This document shows positions 8,627 through 19,415 of a DNA stretch of 20,361 bases, piece by piece; position 1 is the first letter of the stretch; every line of letters starts with the position of its first letter. A program made the translations under genes and the position numbers. The notes below the pieces were generated by a model. The model saw only the letters and a program-made list of their open reading frames with translations. It did no database searches and was not told the DNA's origin. The stretch is from Plakobranchus ocellatus (taxonomy: Eukaryota > Mollusca > Gastropoda > Plakobranchidae): NCBI GenBank assembly GCA_019648995.1, contig BLXT01007646.1:2729879-2750239 (forward strand). Direction: 5' to 3'.

Positions 8627-9098
8627 CCAACTTTTTGGGGTCTAAATAATGTAATTTTTTGGTAATGCAAATACACTGAGAAGACATCTGGATCTATGTC
8701 CAATGTTTACATTCAAGCTCCATTTCCGCGTTCATGTAATCGCGTCACAATCCAAGGTCGTGACCGAGTAAATATTCCTCAAAACCTGTGGGGTTTTTTT
8801 TCCTTGAGTGAAATTGGCTTATTGGAGGTAAATATTCAAGCAAATCTTCAAATTAATGAGTTTTCTTTTTTTTTTTTTTGAGTAGGAACGAGAGAATCTC
8901 TGACGGTAGAGTGAAAGAGACCTCTATAACAATAATACACATCTACAGAGAGATCGGGTAGATGAAGAGAAGTTAGTGAAAAGGATAAGAGCGATTGGGA
9001 ATAAAGAGAAGAAAAAGACGTTTGATTGAATGAGTGATGAAAAAGAGAGGTTTTGAATATTAGAGGAGAAGACTGGAAAAAGATCAAAGATGTCTAAT

Positions 9099-9101
<3 letters not shown>
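8627..9101. other. AT-rich, then purine-rich stretch
   Basis: The first half is AT-rich with a T-run at 8867-8879. From about 8880 the plus strand is strongly purine-rich (GAGA, GAAGAGAAG and similar), grading into the pure GA repeat that follows. The open frames here come from that skew and give Ser/Leu/Phe-rich nonsense on the minus strand. Confidence 0.6.
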
Positions 9102-9145
<44 letters not shown>

Positions 9146-9156
9146 GAGAGAGAGAA
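9102..9156. repeat. (GA)n microsatellite
   Basis: About 55 bases of GA with one GATA interruption near 9139. No LINE tail is attached to it, so it serves as a local example of an apparently unoccupied GA tract. Confidence 0.97.
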
Positions 9157-9941
9157 TAGGTATATTACCAGAAATCCAAATTAATGTCGACATGAAATGC
9201 CGCTTTAAATATTTAGATCTAAGGGAATCCTAGAATCTAGATTTGAATGACATGCGCGCCGCATAAAATATAATGAGATGCTGAGGTATTCTTTTATGTA
9301 TAGGCCCCTTTACAATATTTGTGTACTTTGAATGTTATTCTTCTTGAAACTCCAGAACAATTTAAGTAATGAGTACATGTTAGTTTAGATCTAAATTCTC
9401 GTGGACCTAAAGCTATAATATGGCCTTGAATCTAGACCTGTAGGCCTAATCAGGTCTATATAGAGCTAGACAATGACGCCTTGATTCAGATATCAAAACT
9501 AGAATCTAGACTTATGCTTCTAATGCAGTTCTGAATGAAAGCCATTGATTATTGATTATCTCTATGGTCTCAATTTAAACAAGTATAAACCGGAAATTTA
9601 GGCATATACATTTGAAAGTTAACAACATGGTTGATCATAACATTCTGACATATAAAAATAGAAGGAGGTAGATTTTGGACTTCTAGACACAATCAGTGCA
9701 CCCTCCCGTCACAGCTAATCTTTCGTACAAATTTCAAGCCATTCTGTTCTGTGGTTAAGGAGTTTTAAGTGACAAAAAATTTAAAGTATACAAATATATA
9801 TAGTATAGATGTAGTTAAAAAAACGAATTCGTTCTCAGGCGAGAAGTTGTATATTATCTGAAACGCAACAAAATGTACACATATGATATATAGATCTATG
9901 TATATATTGATAAACAGTCTTTAGCACCCTCAAGTTTTAAA
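9157..9941. other. AT-rich stretch dense in TAGATC/CTAGA words
   Basis: No gene or element recognised. TAGATCT, TCTAGA and TAGGCCTA-like words recur about 9212-9520, for example ATTTAGATCTAAG, AATCTAGATTT, TTTAGATCTAAA, TCTAGACC and AATCTAGAC. These may be genome-typical words or an old degraded repeat. Confidence 0.5.
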
Positions 9942-10040
9942 TGGCTTGTTTTGGTTTTTTGTGTAAGCAGCCTGTCCACAATTCGGTGATCTTAGGCTCC
10001 TGCACATCTCAAAGTGGGTTTATTTCCATGGCGCTAGCAA
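9942..10040 (-). mobile_element. tRNA-derived SINE relic with internal deletion, copy 3
   Basis: The plus strand shows TGGCTTGTTTTGG, GTCCACAA and GATCTTAGGCTC, the tail and body of the SINE in minus orientation. It then jumps to TGCACATCTCAAAGTGGGTT, matching TGCAGATCTCAAGGCGGATT of copy 2. About 60 bases that hold the B box are missing between these parts. The head end is too degraded to place exactly. Confidence 0.6.
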
Positions 10041-11874
10041 AGCCCCCCCTCCCCGGCCCTCACTCCTTTTGAGTGGTAATGTGTGAAGAAATGATAAGCC
10101 AGCTGCCAGTTAAATTAAACCGTTAAACAATTTCAAAGGTTTCAAGAAAGAGAAATCAATAGAGATAATAGACGATAAACATTTAAATGAAGTGTAGACA
10201 CAGTATTCAACTGAAAAGAAACACATTTGAAACTCAAATTATGATATAAGGGCAGGTGGAAAGACACTGCCATAAGCCGACCGAGCCAACTTGTTCTCCA
10301 TTGTCCAGTCCGTAGTTCGAGTCCTCACGTAAATCGCTGGAACAACATATTAAGAACTTCAGGCAGGGTTGAACTGGACCAGTGCACACAAGTTACCCTA
10401 ATCGGATTAACCGACATAAGCACTTGCTCGTAACGATTCTGTTGAATTGGCCGATTCTAATCAGCTAAGCTCGACTGTTTCCGCAGATCTTAATTTATGT
10501 TATCTTTGCTGCCTTAAGCGATTAAGCCGTCTTTTTTTTTTTTTAAGACTCGAATCAATCAAAGCAAGTCAATTGGAGAGTTCCAGCCTGTTCGTGTTCA
10601 TACTGGACAGAGCAAAGTAATTCGAAATCGGTAGATAATCATGGTAAGAAAGGCCGCCAACACGATTGAGTTTTTCATATAGGCTTTAAAGTAAAAATTT
10701 AAACGTGCAAAATACACGTAGTACATACATAAAAAGTAATTGTAGATCATAATTTGGCAATTATGACAAATACGTAGTACTCATTAAAAAAATAAACCTT
10801 TAAAAAATGATTTGATGCGGAAAAAACCAAATGGGACTTTAAAAACTGATGTGAGAGCCTTGTGCCATAGGTCTATTGAAAATTCAATAATTAAAAGTTG
10901 ACCTTTTTTTTTTTTGGGTCATGGAAAACTTATACAACCACACTTAAAAAATCTAACTAAAAGAAATAGTGTTTAACTGAGGTGATTGAAACCTAATGCT
11001 GGCGTGCAGAGAAAAAAAAGTAAAAAAAAAAATGAAGAAATAAAGGGTTAAAATGGCATGCCAAGATTGTCAGTATGAAGTCCAACAAACATTTGAATTT
11101 GCCATGAACAAATTCAAAGAGCGAAGAATATTAATCTATTCCTTGGATATTTTCTTTTCTTCTTAGCATTTTGTCTAAAATTGCAAAAAGAAAAATGGCA
11201 AAACAACAAAACGCCCATAAGTCTCAAAAGCAACAACAACAACAACATAAAAACCTAACAGTGTTAGGAAAAGAAAAAAAGTATTAAGTCAATAAATTCA
11301 TCTATCAGCGACCTCTCACATTTTTTAATGCCAAATATTTTAGTTTTTTAAAGATTTCTTTAGCAGGGTGACGATATCTTAAAATTAACTTTAAAGTACA
11401 TAACTAAATACAATATTATTATAAATTTCATTTATGAAGTGCCCGAAATTTCAAACTCTTCATTTTTTTAACCACGTCAGTGCCAATGTCAGCACTGTTA
11501 CAACTTTCATACTGTGTGTTTAAGCATTAATCATGTAAGTCTTCTCGCTAGCTTATCTCTTCTTTGCACCCTCACCACAAACTCAAGGCTTTCGCTAGAA
11601 ATTTTTTTTTCCAGGAGTTTAAGCACATTCTGTTGCCAAAACTGATGAGCCAAGTCATGATTTTTTCCCCTTCACTTATAACTTTTTTTCTCGGGAAAAA
11701 TCAGGCAGCACAAGGACAATGATTGAAAACCTGTTTGATCTAAGCACGTGTCTCACCTGAATGCTTGAAGTGACATTCACGAAAAATGTGACAACTTTAA
11801 AAAACTGTGGAAAAATCAATGTCAGCAAGATTGGCGTCTGTATGAGGACGAACTCAGAGAGTGGCGTATCTATT
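10041..11874. other. Long AT-rich stretch without genes
   Basis: I see scattered poly(A) and poly(T) runs (such as 10532-10544, 10904-10916, 11024-11032) and a short CAA repeat (11230-11246). A B-box-like AGTTCGAGTCC at 10314-10324 has only a poor A-box candidate upstream. The words GCCTTGTGCCATA and AATTAAAAGTTGACC (10858-10902) resemble the LINE 3' end in plus orientation but are too short to claim. There are no convincing coding regions. Confidence 0.5.
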
Positions 11875-12025
11875 TCAAGATGATCTCAGGCTTTAAGACC
11901 CTCGTCAGGCCAGGGCAGGCTTCGAGCTCGAATCCACAACAAAAAAGGTCCCTTCACAATTTAGAACGAACACCGCACACCGGATTGCGACCCTGTTATG
12001 AACGCCTCGGCCTCACAGCTACAGC
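11875..12025 (-). mobile_element. tRNA-derived SINE relic, copy 4
   Basis: The plus strand AGATGATCTCAGGCTTTAAG (about 11878-11897) matches the SINE body in minus orientation. CTCGAATCCACAAC at 11927-11940 is the complement of the B box. The rest, to GAACGCCTCGG, follows the order of copy 2 with many changes. The 90-codon open frame starting in it is a by-product. Confidence 0.65.
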
Positions 12026-12372
12026 TAGAAAATGTATATTATCTCTTTTAACAACATTAAGATTTATCTCTACTGTCCTCATTCAATTGGCAAAAATATA
12101 CAAACAAACAAAAATACTCATAGCTTATCTTTTCCTATTTACAGAAACCTGATTAACGCTGCTGCAAAATACAAGAAAGAAAAGAAAGGAAATCTTCAAT
12201 TATCCTTCATTAAATCATAACGTTAAGCTGGCGCTTTATTGTGAGAACTTTTATGAAGTATTTTAGTAACTACTTTGCCTTATTTAAAAATTTTTGCTGC
12301 AAACGTGTATTATAAAAGGCGTTGAGATTTTAAATAATATAAATATATATTTATATATAGGTACAACTGTAT

Positions 12373-12373
<1 letters not shown>
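12026..12373. other. AT-rich stretch, no features
   Basis: Nothing recognised apart from TATA-rich sequence near 12338-12360, just before the CA repeat. Confidence 0.5.

Positions 12374-12403
<30 letters not shown>
12374..12403. repeat. (CA)n microsatellite
   Basis: About 15 uninterrupted CA units. Confidence 0.97.
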
Positions 12404-12405
<2 letters not shown>

Positions 12406-12727
12406 TGTAAGTATAAATGAATACATACATCTTCACAAGATAAAAAAAAAATGCGAAAACATTATTATTCATTTCACCACCACAGCAGAGGCTTCATAAC
12501 GGACGCGCAAGTGAAAATATTGACATCTGCGGCAGTTCATTTGAGCTGTTGAAAACTACTCAGAGCTCGGCCTGCTCCTCTCAATGGAGGAAAGACTTAG
12601 ATCAATACTACTGCCTCGGCTTTGAGTGTCCCAACTTTAGACAGCGCTCCTGTCGAAGATTGGCCACCCATTGAGAGTTGTGTTATCATTCTGAGAAGTG
12701 TTTTAGAATTCAGCAAAATGGCCCCTG
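12404..12727. other. Stretch without recognised features
   Basis: Moderate GC around 12490-12680, with no open frame of interest and no clear similarity to other parts of the window. Confidence 0.45.
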
Positions 12728-12753
12728 CTTCTTTTCTTCTTCTTCTTCTTCTT
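12728..12753. repeat. (TTC)n short repeat
   Basis: Six to seven CTT/TTC units, partly interrupted at the left side. Confidence 0.9.
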
Positions 12754-13320
12754 TGTAAATTTGTTTAAGCCCAAGTACTTCACTAAATACACCCACTCTT
12801 TGCTTCACGCTCAGATGTACCTTTCGCCTTTGAACGACTGAAGATTTTGGTGTGGAGGCAAGTTCAGAAAAAAAAAATTATTGACTCATTCATCTCTCTT
12901 TTTCTTGAGAAATCTACATTCAGAATAATATTGTTCATCATTGATTTTGCCAACAATCTTTCTCGCTTAAGCCCTTACCCTTTAAAATTTCATTTTGTCT
13001 CCATAATTTCTCTATATCTCTTCATGCTTCTCGATATCTTTGAAACACATTTTTGGCTCCATTTCCTTCCTCAAGAAACGGTCATTGACTTTCGCAGTTC
13101 CCATTATGTTAAATGTGTTTTCAAAGTGTTTTGATTTTCATCTCTCTTTTTAAAAATCTGTTAGCTTTTACTTCCGTTCAGAATCTTCTACCGTCATCCC
13201 TTTCTCTTCCTATCTTTTTAATCATCATTCTTCTTTCTCCTTTTCCTTTTTCTTCCCTCTTTAACTTTCTTTGCTTCCCAAACTTCTTTTTTCTCATACG
13301 CGCAAGCAATATAGTGAAAT
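12754..13320 (+). other. Polypyrimidine-skewed stretch
   Basis: The plus strand is strongly rich in T and C from about 12885 to 13300. This opens several frames that translate to Leu/Phe/Ser-rich strings. The frames overlap, lack recognisable domains and reflect base skew, so I do not call them membrane proteins. Confidence 0.6.
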
Positions 13321-13724
13321 TTTAAAATTCCACTCCCCCACAATTAAAAAAAAAAGTGCCATGGCTGTCATATATAACTTAGACAACTTTCGTGTTAAAT
13401 CCACGATTTGTGCTATTGTCTTGTATTTGTTACCAGTGTTCACACTGAAAAGTTACAACCAGGCTTCCTTTGTAGAAAATCCTTCTATTGAGGTAGTTAG
13501 GTGTGCGTGTGTATTTTCATATACATATAGTTATTTATTTGTTTAAACCACAAAATATTTAACTATCGCAATGATTAAGATTATTACTTAGCGTCTAGAC
13601 TTTAACTCCGAAGTCTAATCCCTTTACTGTTCTGTTCCTAGTAAGAAGATATCTATGTAGATGATAGTAAATTCAATAATAAAAATCATACTGATGATAA
13701 AAAGAATAATGAAAATAATAATAA

Positions 13725-13763
13725 CCTCAACAACAACAACAACACAACAACAAAAACAAAAAC

Positions 13764-13821
<58 letters not shown>

Positions 13822-13848
13822 GTAGTAGTAATAATAATAATAATAAAT
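13725..13848. repeat. Compound (CAA)n-(AAT)n-(AGT)n microsatellite
   Basis: CAA units (about 13726-13763) pass into about 19 AAT units, three AGT units and then more AAT. The polytyrosine frame on the minus strand is only this repeat read in one frame. Confidence 0.95.
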
Positions 13849-15880
13849 GCGGCCAATCAGCTCTAAAAGGATACAGTTTGGATAAATATTACTATAAAAG
13901 CATGGCAGAGATTCAAATGTTCGCATACAATCACGCTATGTAAATTTTTTTTTTGTTTGTGTATAATAATATATGCGATTGTTTTTGTAGATTACGATCA
14001 TCTCATAAAAGAGTGTATAAGGTCTAAACCAGGTTAAAAAAAAAAGTATATTTTTTTAGTTTTTTAATCTTAAGAACGTTGGAGAAGACCGACCATAATC
14101 TTGACAAATCAATGCTCATAAAGGTGGCAGTTAAACTGTAAAAAAACCCCATTAATTATGTTTTTTGTGTTTTTCTGTTCTGATGCTTTCCTCTTTTAGA
14201 CTCTACCAAAAACAAAAGAAAACAAAACAAAAAAAAACCAAAAAAAAAAAAAAGCTTTTCACGTTATGCAAATACGAACTAAAAATTGTTCTAATGTTTA
14301 AAATTTTCGCTGTATATAGCGACAATAATAACCTATATTTGAGCTTTCTTTTGATTTAAAAAGCGATACCCTGTTGACGGGTCTGTGCTGGTATTTATTG
14401 TGACTGTTTTTGCGTGGGTGTTTTCTAAACTGAACAGACTAAACTGTTAAAATAGCCTTTGAATGTGTTCCTGTGTGTTAAGTTTGAATAAGGGAAAAGA
14501 AATTAAATTGCCTGATTATGAAAATACTCTACTGATATAATTCTGAAATTAATCGGCGCACTCAATTACAAGCTTACCAAATAAAGCAGAAAGAGAAAAG
14601 AAATGTAAAAACAGAGAGCTACAAATCAAGATGGCGCTGGTTTTCTCGTTGCCATAAGCCAAATAAAAAAAAAAATTAGTAGCGATAAAAGTAGTAGCGA
14701 TACAACTATCCAACTGACTTATAGCATAGATTTTGGTCGAAAAAATTTAAAAAACCACTGGTGAATAAGTATCCACAAAGACTTGAAATTAAGAAGTCGT
14801 GAACTTTTTTTCTATTAATAAGACCATGAGGTCAAAGAGCTAATGTGATCAAAAGCGCTAGTTTAAAATAAGCGGTTTCATATTTCCCTTGCCGATTATT
14901 TTTGGTCTTTATTGAATAGACCCATTATCTGATATGGTTATAACAATAAATACGCTAATTTTGGCTCTATTCTCGATATTTATGAATATAATACTTTCAA
15001 CCTTTCTTGAAAAAATTACCGTCCCCGAAATAATTTCCCCTCTTTATGCACAAAATAAAAAAATGCCTTCAGATCTACTCAATTTATGTTTTCAACAACT
15101 TCTGTTTGCGTTTAAGGCCCCTTTTCAAATTTTCTTGTTTTTGTGTTTGGATAGTGAAGTAAGTCTTTTAAAATATCTTTGAAAGCTAAATAATAATACT
15201 CCTTTAAGCACAGTCCTAGCATAGATCCAGGCAATTCTGAGTTGAGAAATTTATGGATGGAACTTTCATCAAATTGTGGGAAAACCAGATTGAAAATAAG
15301 TAAAGGTAAACCGCGCGCGACATTTTTATAGCCGTATTAAATTTTAAAACCATATTTAGCGCCCCCACGACTATTATGCTTCTTTACGCTTGAAAACATT
15401 TCTGCCCATAGCTACAGATTTGCTCAAAGACTGAAAAAAATTTATATCGTTATTTACGACTTTTCAGCTGCAGAATATAGATTCTTTCCAAACACTTTTT
15501 GTTTTTGTAGCTTAACCGGCATGAAATAATTTTATGAAATCTTAGAAAAGCTAACTTCTCCCCTAGGCATTATGCCTCTCATATGGATTCAGGTAACTTC
15601 GCCAGCTACGCATCCAAACTTTCTGAAAAACTTGGCGAAATGCCTTTTGTCTGCTTTCCTGAGAGCCGATTTGCAATGCGTTTTTATATCATTCTTGTTC
15701 CTATAACAGGCAATGGTGCCCATCAAGGCAAATTGTCACCCCATGAACCCAAAAGAGGGAGAGCTAGTCTGGCTGTGGCTCTATAACGCTTGGTGTTCAA
15801 TGCAGTTGTCGTCTTCAATTTAGTTCATATGAGGCTTCATCAACCATGTTTTACTTTTCTTTCTTCCTTTTTATTTGTAT
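13849..15880. other. AT-rich stretch without supported genes
   Basis: Many A and T runs, for example 14213-14253. One TCAAGATGGCG word is at 14626-14636 on the plus strand. Small open frames, such as 14934-15182 and 15583-15786, have no recognisable domain. Splice-like signals near 15555-15595 (CTCCCCTAG then TTCAGGTAAC) are too close together to trust. Confidence 0.5.
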
Positions 15881-15909
15881 TTGTGTGTGTGTGTGTATGT
15901 GTGTGTGTG
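15881..15909. repeat. (GT)n microsatellite
   Basis: About 14 GT units with one TATG interruption. Confidence 0.95.
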
Positions 15910-16265
15910 AAATTTGATAATTTGTTTAATTTTAAACATAGAAATTTTATTTTGAGTAATGCGCTAATTTGTATCGAAATATTCATTATAATTTATTGCC
16001 ATTGCCTCTTAACTAGATCTTGTATCTACACAGCTAGATAAATTTAGATTAAAGATCTTTCGTAAGGTGTTCTACATAGTAAAAAAAAAAGATCCGATCT
16101 TTCCAAATCCAGCCTCATTATAGAATGTACAAACCTCTAATGCTGAAAACAATCACGATATTCTGTTAAATTACAGGTGATTTGCCGGTTAAAGCTGCAG
16201 GTTTCAAATTTTATACATTCTACAGCATTTTGGACATTTTTTTCCTTTTTTTTTTTACTGGGTTT

Positions 16266-16285
16266 CACACACACACACACACACA
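16266..16285. repeat. (CA)n short microsatellite
   Basis: About ten CA units, set in a region with several poly(T) runs (16237-16255 and 16321-16346). Confidence 0.93.
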
Positions 16286-16495
16286 AAAAGATCACGATAA
16301 GACAGTTATTTTAAAAAAATTCTTTTTTTTTTCTTTTTCTTTTTTTTAAATTTCTCTCAAACATTTTACAATTAAGAACAGGCTTATATCTTATAGATGT
16401 TCAGAATCACAGCTCCTTTTTAGGCTTTTGAAGTGTAAACAAGTTTGTACAGATTGCCCATAAACACCAACTTTATTGTTCATTATATTTTTTCA

Positions 16496-16632
<137 letters not shown>

Positions 16633-17974
16633 GTTATTATTTGTTGATGTTGATTTTTTTTGTTTGCTTGTTTTTTGTTGTTTTTTTTTGTTTTGTATTC
16701 AGTAGTGCATTCACGCACGTTAATAACGGAGCCATCTCAATTTCTATTACTTTCCAAAATGACAAATAAATGTATCATAAAAATTATGATTTGTCACACA
16801 ATTAAAAAAAAAATTTAACACAGATAATAACAATTTACACGTATGCACAGAAAACGTAGAAATAAACCTCTCATCTTATAACAGCTGAGAAAAAAATTTA
16901 TTGATCATAATAATTATAGAAACAACCCATTGTGCTGCATCTTCATCCCCACTTCTTCCCACAATCAAAAATTACACATTAATTAAACAACGACAAAAAC
17001 AAACTGCTAACGTAACTGTTCCTGAAAAAATTACGCTCTGGCGACAGGGAAATTTGTAAAAGGCCGGCTTTAAATATGAATAAAAGTAAAGCGTGAAAAT
17101 ACAATTGTATTTCAAAGTTGCAATATTATCTAGAAGAGATTTTGGTTTAAATGTTGCAATCTTATTTTAAATTGCTCTTAAAAATAAATTGATTGAAATC
17201 GTTTTTTAAAAATCGGGCATGGGGTCAAATGTTGGTATTTACATTCTAAAAATTTGATCTGACAAATTTAGGCTTCTTTTCTTCGGCCTAACTCTCTTGC
17301 GTAGCCTATAAACAATAAAATTTATTATATCGAGATATTGAATTAATCATAAATCTAGATTAGTAAGAAATATTGGACATTTGGATCGATGATTAAACAT
17401 CTCATGACAAGTGACGCTACAAACCGACTTCCAATTATACACGATAGCATCATCCTTCATAATGCCACAGATTATTTCGATGGCTGCTATCACATATTTG
17501 AATGGCCAAGTCAGCAGCACATGCGCGCCCTCAATTAAGCCCTTTTAGTATCGGTGGGTCAGCAGAGTTTCAGTTAAACGTCGCTGTACAGGTAAGGGTC
17601 ATTTACATTTCCAGTTAACCGAGATTTGTTAAAATTAAACAGAAAAATGGAGGACACTGTTTAGGTTTTCAAATTTGCACCCTAAATCCATGAAGGCGAC
17701 GATAATAGTAAGCAGAACGCACACACATTTTTGAAACAATTTCAGAGAATCCTGCGAATTCATTGGTGAACTTTAATTTAAAAAAAAGGATATCAAATAG
17801 CAAAATAAAATACTTTCTGGACTCATATAACAATGCATTGTCTTCCAAAAGCAAAAGAAAGGAGGAAAAGGAGGGTGTTGCGCATGCGGAGATGTTAGAG
17901 GAGGGGTGGAAAGGCAATAGTGGCTCATGTACTGCGACCTTGACCTGAAAATAAGAAAGGTACTTCCGTCGCGG
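16633..17974. other. AT-rich stretch without supported genes
   Basis: No repeat or ORF with recognisable content. A short GC-richer part at 17860-17945 includes the palindrome CGCATGCG (17880-17887). The minus-strand frame at 17669-18028 overlaps the SINE at its 5' end and has no domain. Confidence 0.5.
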
Positions 17975-18147
17975 GTTGGCGGCGCAAAGGCTGGTAGCCT
18001 CGCTTTGGCATCTACAATGACCTTTCAATCGCGGTCGCGGGTTTGAATTGCAGCCTGGCTTGACGAGGGATTAAAAGCTTGAGATTCATTTGTTGAAGAT
18101 GTGCTGTATGCACAGAAAAAAAAACAAACCAAAAAACCAAAAAATAG
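17975..18147 (+). mobile_element. tRNA-derived SINE relic, variant head, copy 5
   Basis: TGGCGGCGCAAAGG (17977-17990) is a plausible A box and GGTTTGAATTG (18040-18050) a plausible B box. They are farther apart than in a tRNA, so the head carries an insertion. CGAGGGATTAAAAGCTTGAG and TTCATTTGTTGAAGATG follow at the position of the family body word. The end is an A-rich tail with CAAACC units (about 18114-18147). The variant head may mean a subfamily, or a different SINE sharing the same body. Confidence 0.6.
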
Positions 18148-18746
18148 TTCCAGAACGCAATCGACCCAATACAGTGTGGAAGGCCAAAACTCTGATTTCA
18201 CCAAATAATGTAGGCCTACGGGCTTCATAGCTCAACCCAGCCAATCGGATTTGAACTTCCCTTCTTTGTTATCCTTATTGTAATTCCTGGCTATGAATAA
18301 TACCTTTATTGAAACATAATACAGGGAATACATAAAAGTGCTTCGAAAAAAAAACAAAACTTGTTTCATATTTTTTCAAAGTCATTTTTAACATTAAGGA
18401 TAGACATAGATGATCTAGAGCGTACGAATATTTGATGTGTTTGCTATAATGCAACAAATAGGCTGTTCCAAGCGCAATGTTTTCAACTGAAGTTTTCGTT
18501 GAATATTAAAGTGTGTTAAGCTTGCTCTCCTCTCCTTCATTAATTATACATACATGCTGTTTGTTTCAGCCATATTAAAAGCCACGCAGATTTTCATGTC
18601 AGAACTCGGGCCTGCCTAGCGATGTGAAGAAAGATAGGAACGGCCTCGGCCTTAGTCTTTGTTTATAAATCTCAGGGTCAAACTCGTCCACACACATTCT
18701 CAAATTTTCTCTCTCCCTCTCTCGAACTTGATACCACTACCGATAA
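18148..18746. other. Stretch without recognised features
   Basis: Contains a GTAGGCCTAC palindrome (about 18209-18218) and a minus-strand B-box-like GTTCAAATCC (18248-18257) with no good A box. A pyrimidine-rich segment is at 18707-18725. Nothing else is supported. Confidence 0.45.
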
Positions 18747-18845
18747 CGAGCAGTGGGGGCCACCGTTAAAGCCCTAGCTATACTCTTGCTTGCGTTGTGA
18801 CTGAGAGCAAAATCACAGCAAGCTATCTTTCCCCACTGCTGCTCG
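18747..18845. repeat. Imperfect 99-nt hairpin
   Basis: CGAGCAGTGGGG (18747-18758) pairs with CCCCACTGCTGCTCG (18831-18845), leaving a three-base bulge. Inside, GCTTGCGTTGTGA (18788-18800) pairs with TCACAGCAAGC (18813-18823) with a two-base bulge and a 12-base loop. The left arm has about 15 extra bases. The GC content is higher than in the flanks. It may be an old fold-back repeat or a structured RNA. I see no basis for naming it. Confidence 0.6.
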
Positions 18846-19252
18846 AGTGCTCGCCAGACCAAGTTGCTGTTGGCAAGAGCCTGGCTGATAAGACCCCTCA
18901 GTGACAACTTGACTTGGGAAAAGTGCAAGCACCGAATAATCTTCGCTTGCTGTGTTATTATTAAAATCATGAACCTTGAACTTGAGAGATGTTTGAAGCT
19001 TGAAGAAGTATGTTAGCCTGCGCATCATCACCTTCCTGCAGGGAACTTCACTGGGGCAGTATTTCGGTCCTTCGTGCTGCTAAGTTATCAGTTTTCACTT
19101 CGATATCATGTCCAACAGTGCTGGCAGATGTGTAAAAAATAACTCGGTACTTCAGAGGAGAGGATTTTCAGAATTGAAAGAGAATGGCATTTATAATGCA
19201 AGGCTCTCCTATTTTCCCACTGCGTGCGTTGTACAAAGTGACGCTCCTGAAA
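18846..19252. other. GC-moderate stretch without supported genes
   Basis: Two overlapping minus-strand open frames (18737-18970 and 18813-19031) and one plus-strand frame from 19108 show no domain. No splice-bounded exon can be argued from the sequence alone. Confidence 0.45.
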
Positions 19253-19275
19253 TACTACTACTACTACTACTATTA
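19253..19275. repeat. (CTA)n repeat, left side of a SINE insertion
   Basis: Seven ACT/CTA units lie directly before the SINE at 19276. CTA-type units resume after the SINE tail at about 19416, so the SINE seems to have landed inside this repeat. Confidence 0.9.
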
Positions 19276-19415
19276 GAGGGCGTCGGTGGCACAGTGGCTA
19301 GCGAGTCTGCCCTGACATCTGCAGGTTTCGAGCCCCGCCACCGGCGCCCTGGGCGGGAGAAGGGCCTGAAAGCCTGAGATCACCTTGTGGACTGGATATA
19401 CACAAACCAAACTAA
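19276..19415 (+). mobile_element. tRNA-derived SINE, best copy, copy 6
   Basis: The head starts GGGCGTCGGTGGC (19278-19290). It contains the A box TGGCACAGTGG (19287-19297) and the B box GTTTCGAGCCC (19325-19335, one mismatch to the consensus). The A to B spacing is 38 bases, slightly short for a tRNA. The body has GGGCCTGAAAGCCTGAGATC and ACCTTGTGGACTGG; the tail is CAAACCAAACTAAAC. RNA polymerase III transcription and LINE-mediated retroposition are inferred from what is known of tRNA-derived SINEs. CTA repeats on both sides mask any target-site duplication. Confidence 0.88.

Noticed and set aside
8848-9193. Ser/Leu-repeat open frames
   Set aside because: They are the complement of the GA repeat and its purine-rich flank.
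10258-10335. tRNA gene with B box AGTTCGAGTCC
   Set aside because: The B box is good but the A-box candidate is poor, and the acceptor and anticodon stems do not pair.
11478-11497. Short hairpin CAGTGC/GCACTG
   Set aside because: Six-base stem with an eight-base loop, which is common by chance.
12847-13546. Overlapping hydrophobic open frames as membrane proteins
   Set aside because: They come from a T/C-skewed stretch, overlap one another in different frames and lack domains.
13624-13926. Polytyrosine open frame
   Set aside because: It is the AAT/CAA microsatellite read in one frame.
18240-18300. Minus-strand tRNA-like sequence with GTTCAAATCC
   Set aside because: Isolated B-box-like word; no A box at tRNA spacing.
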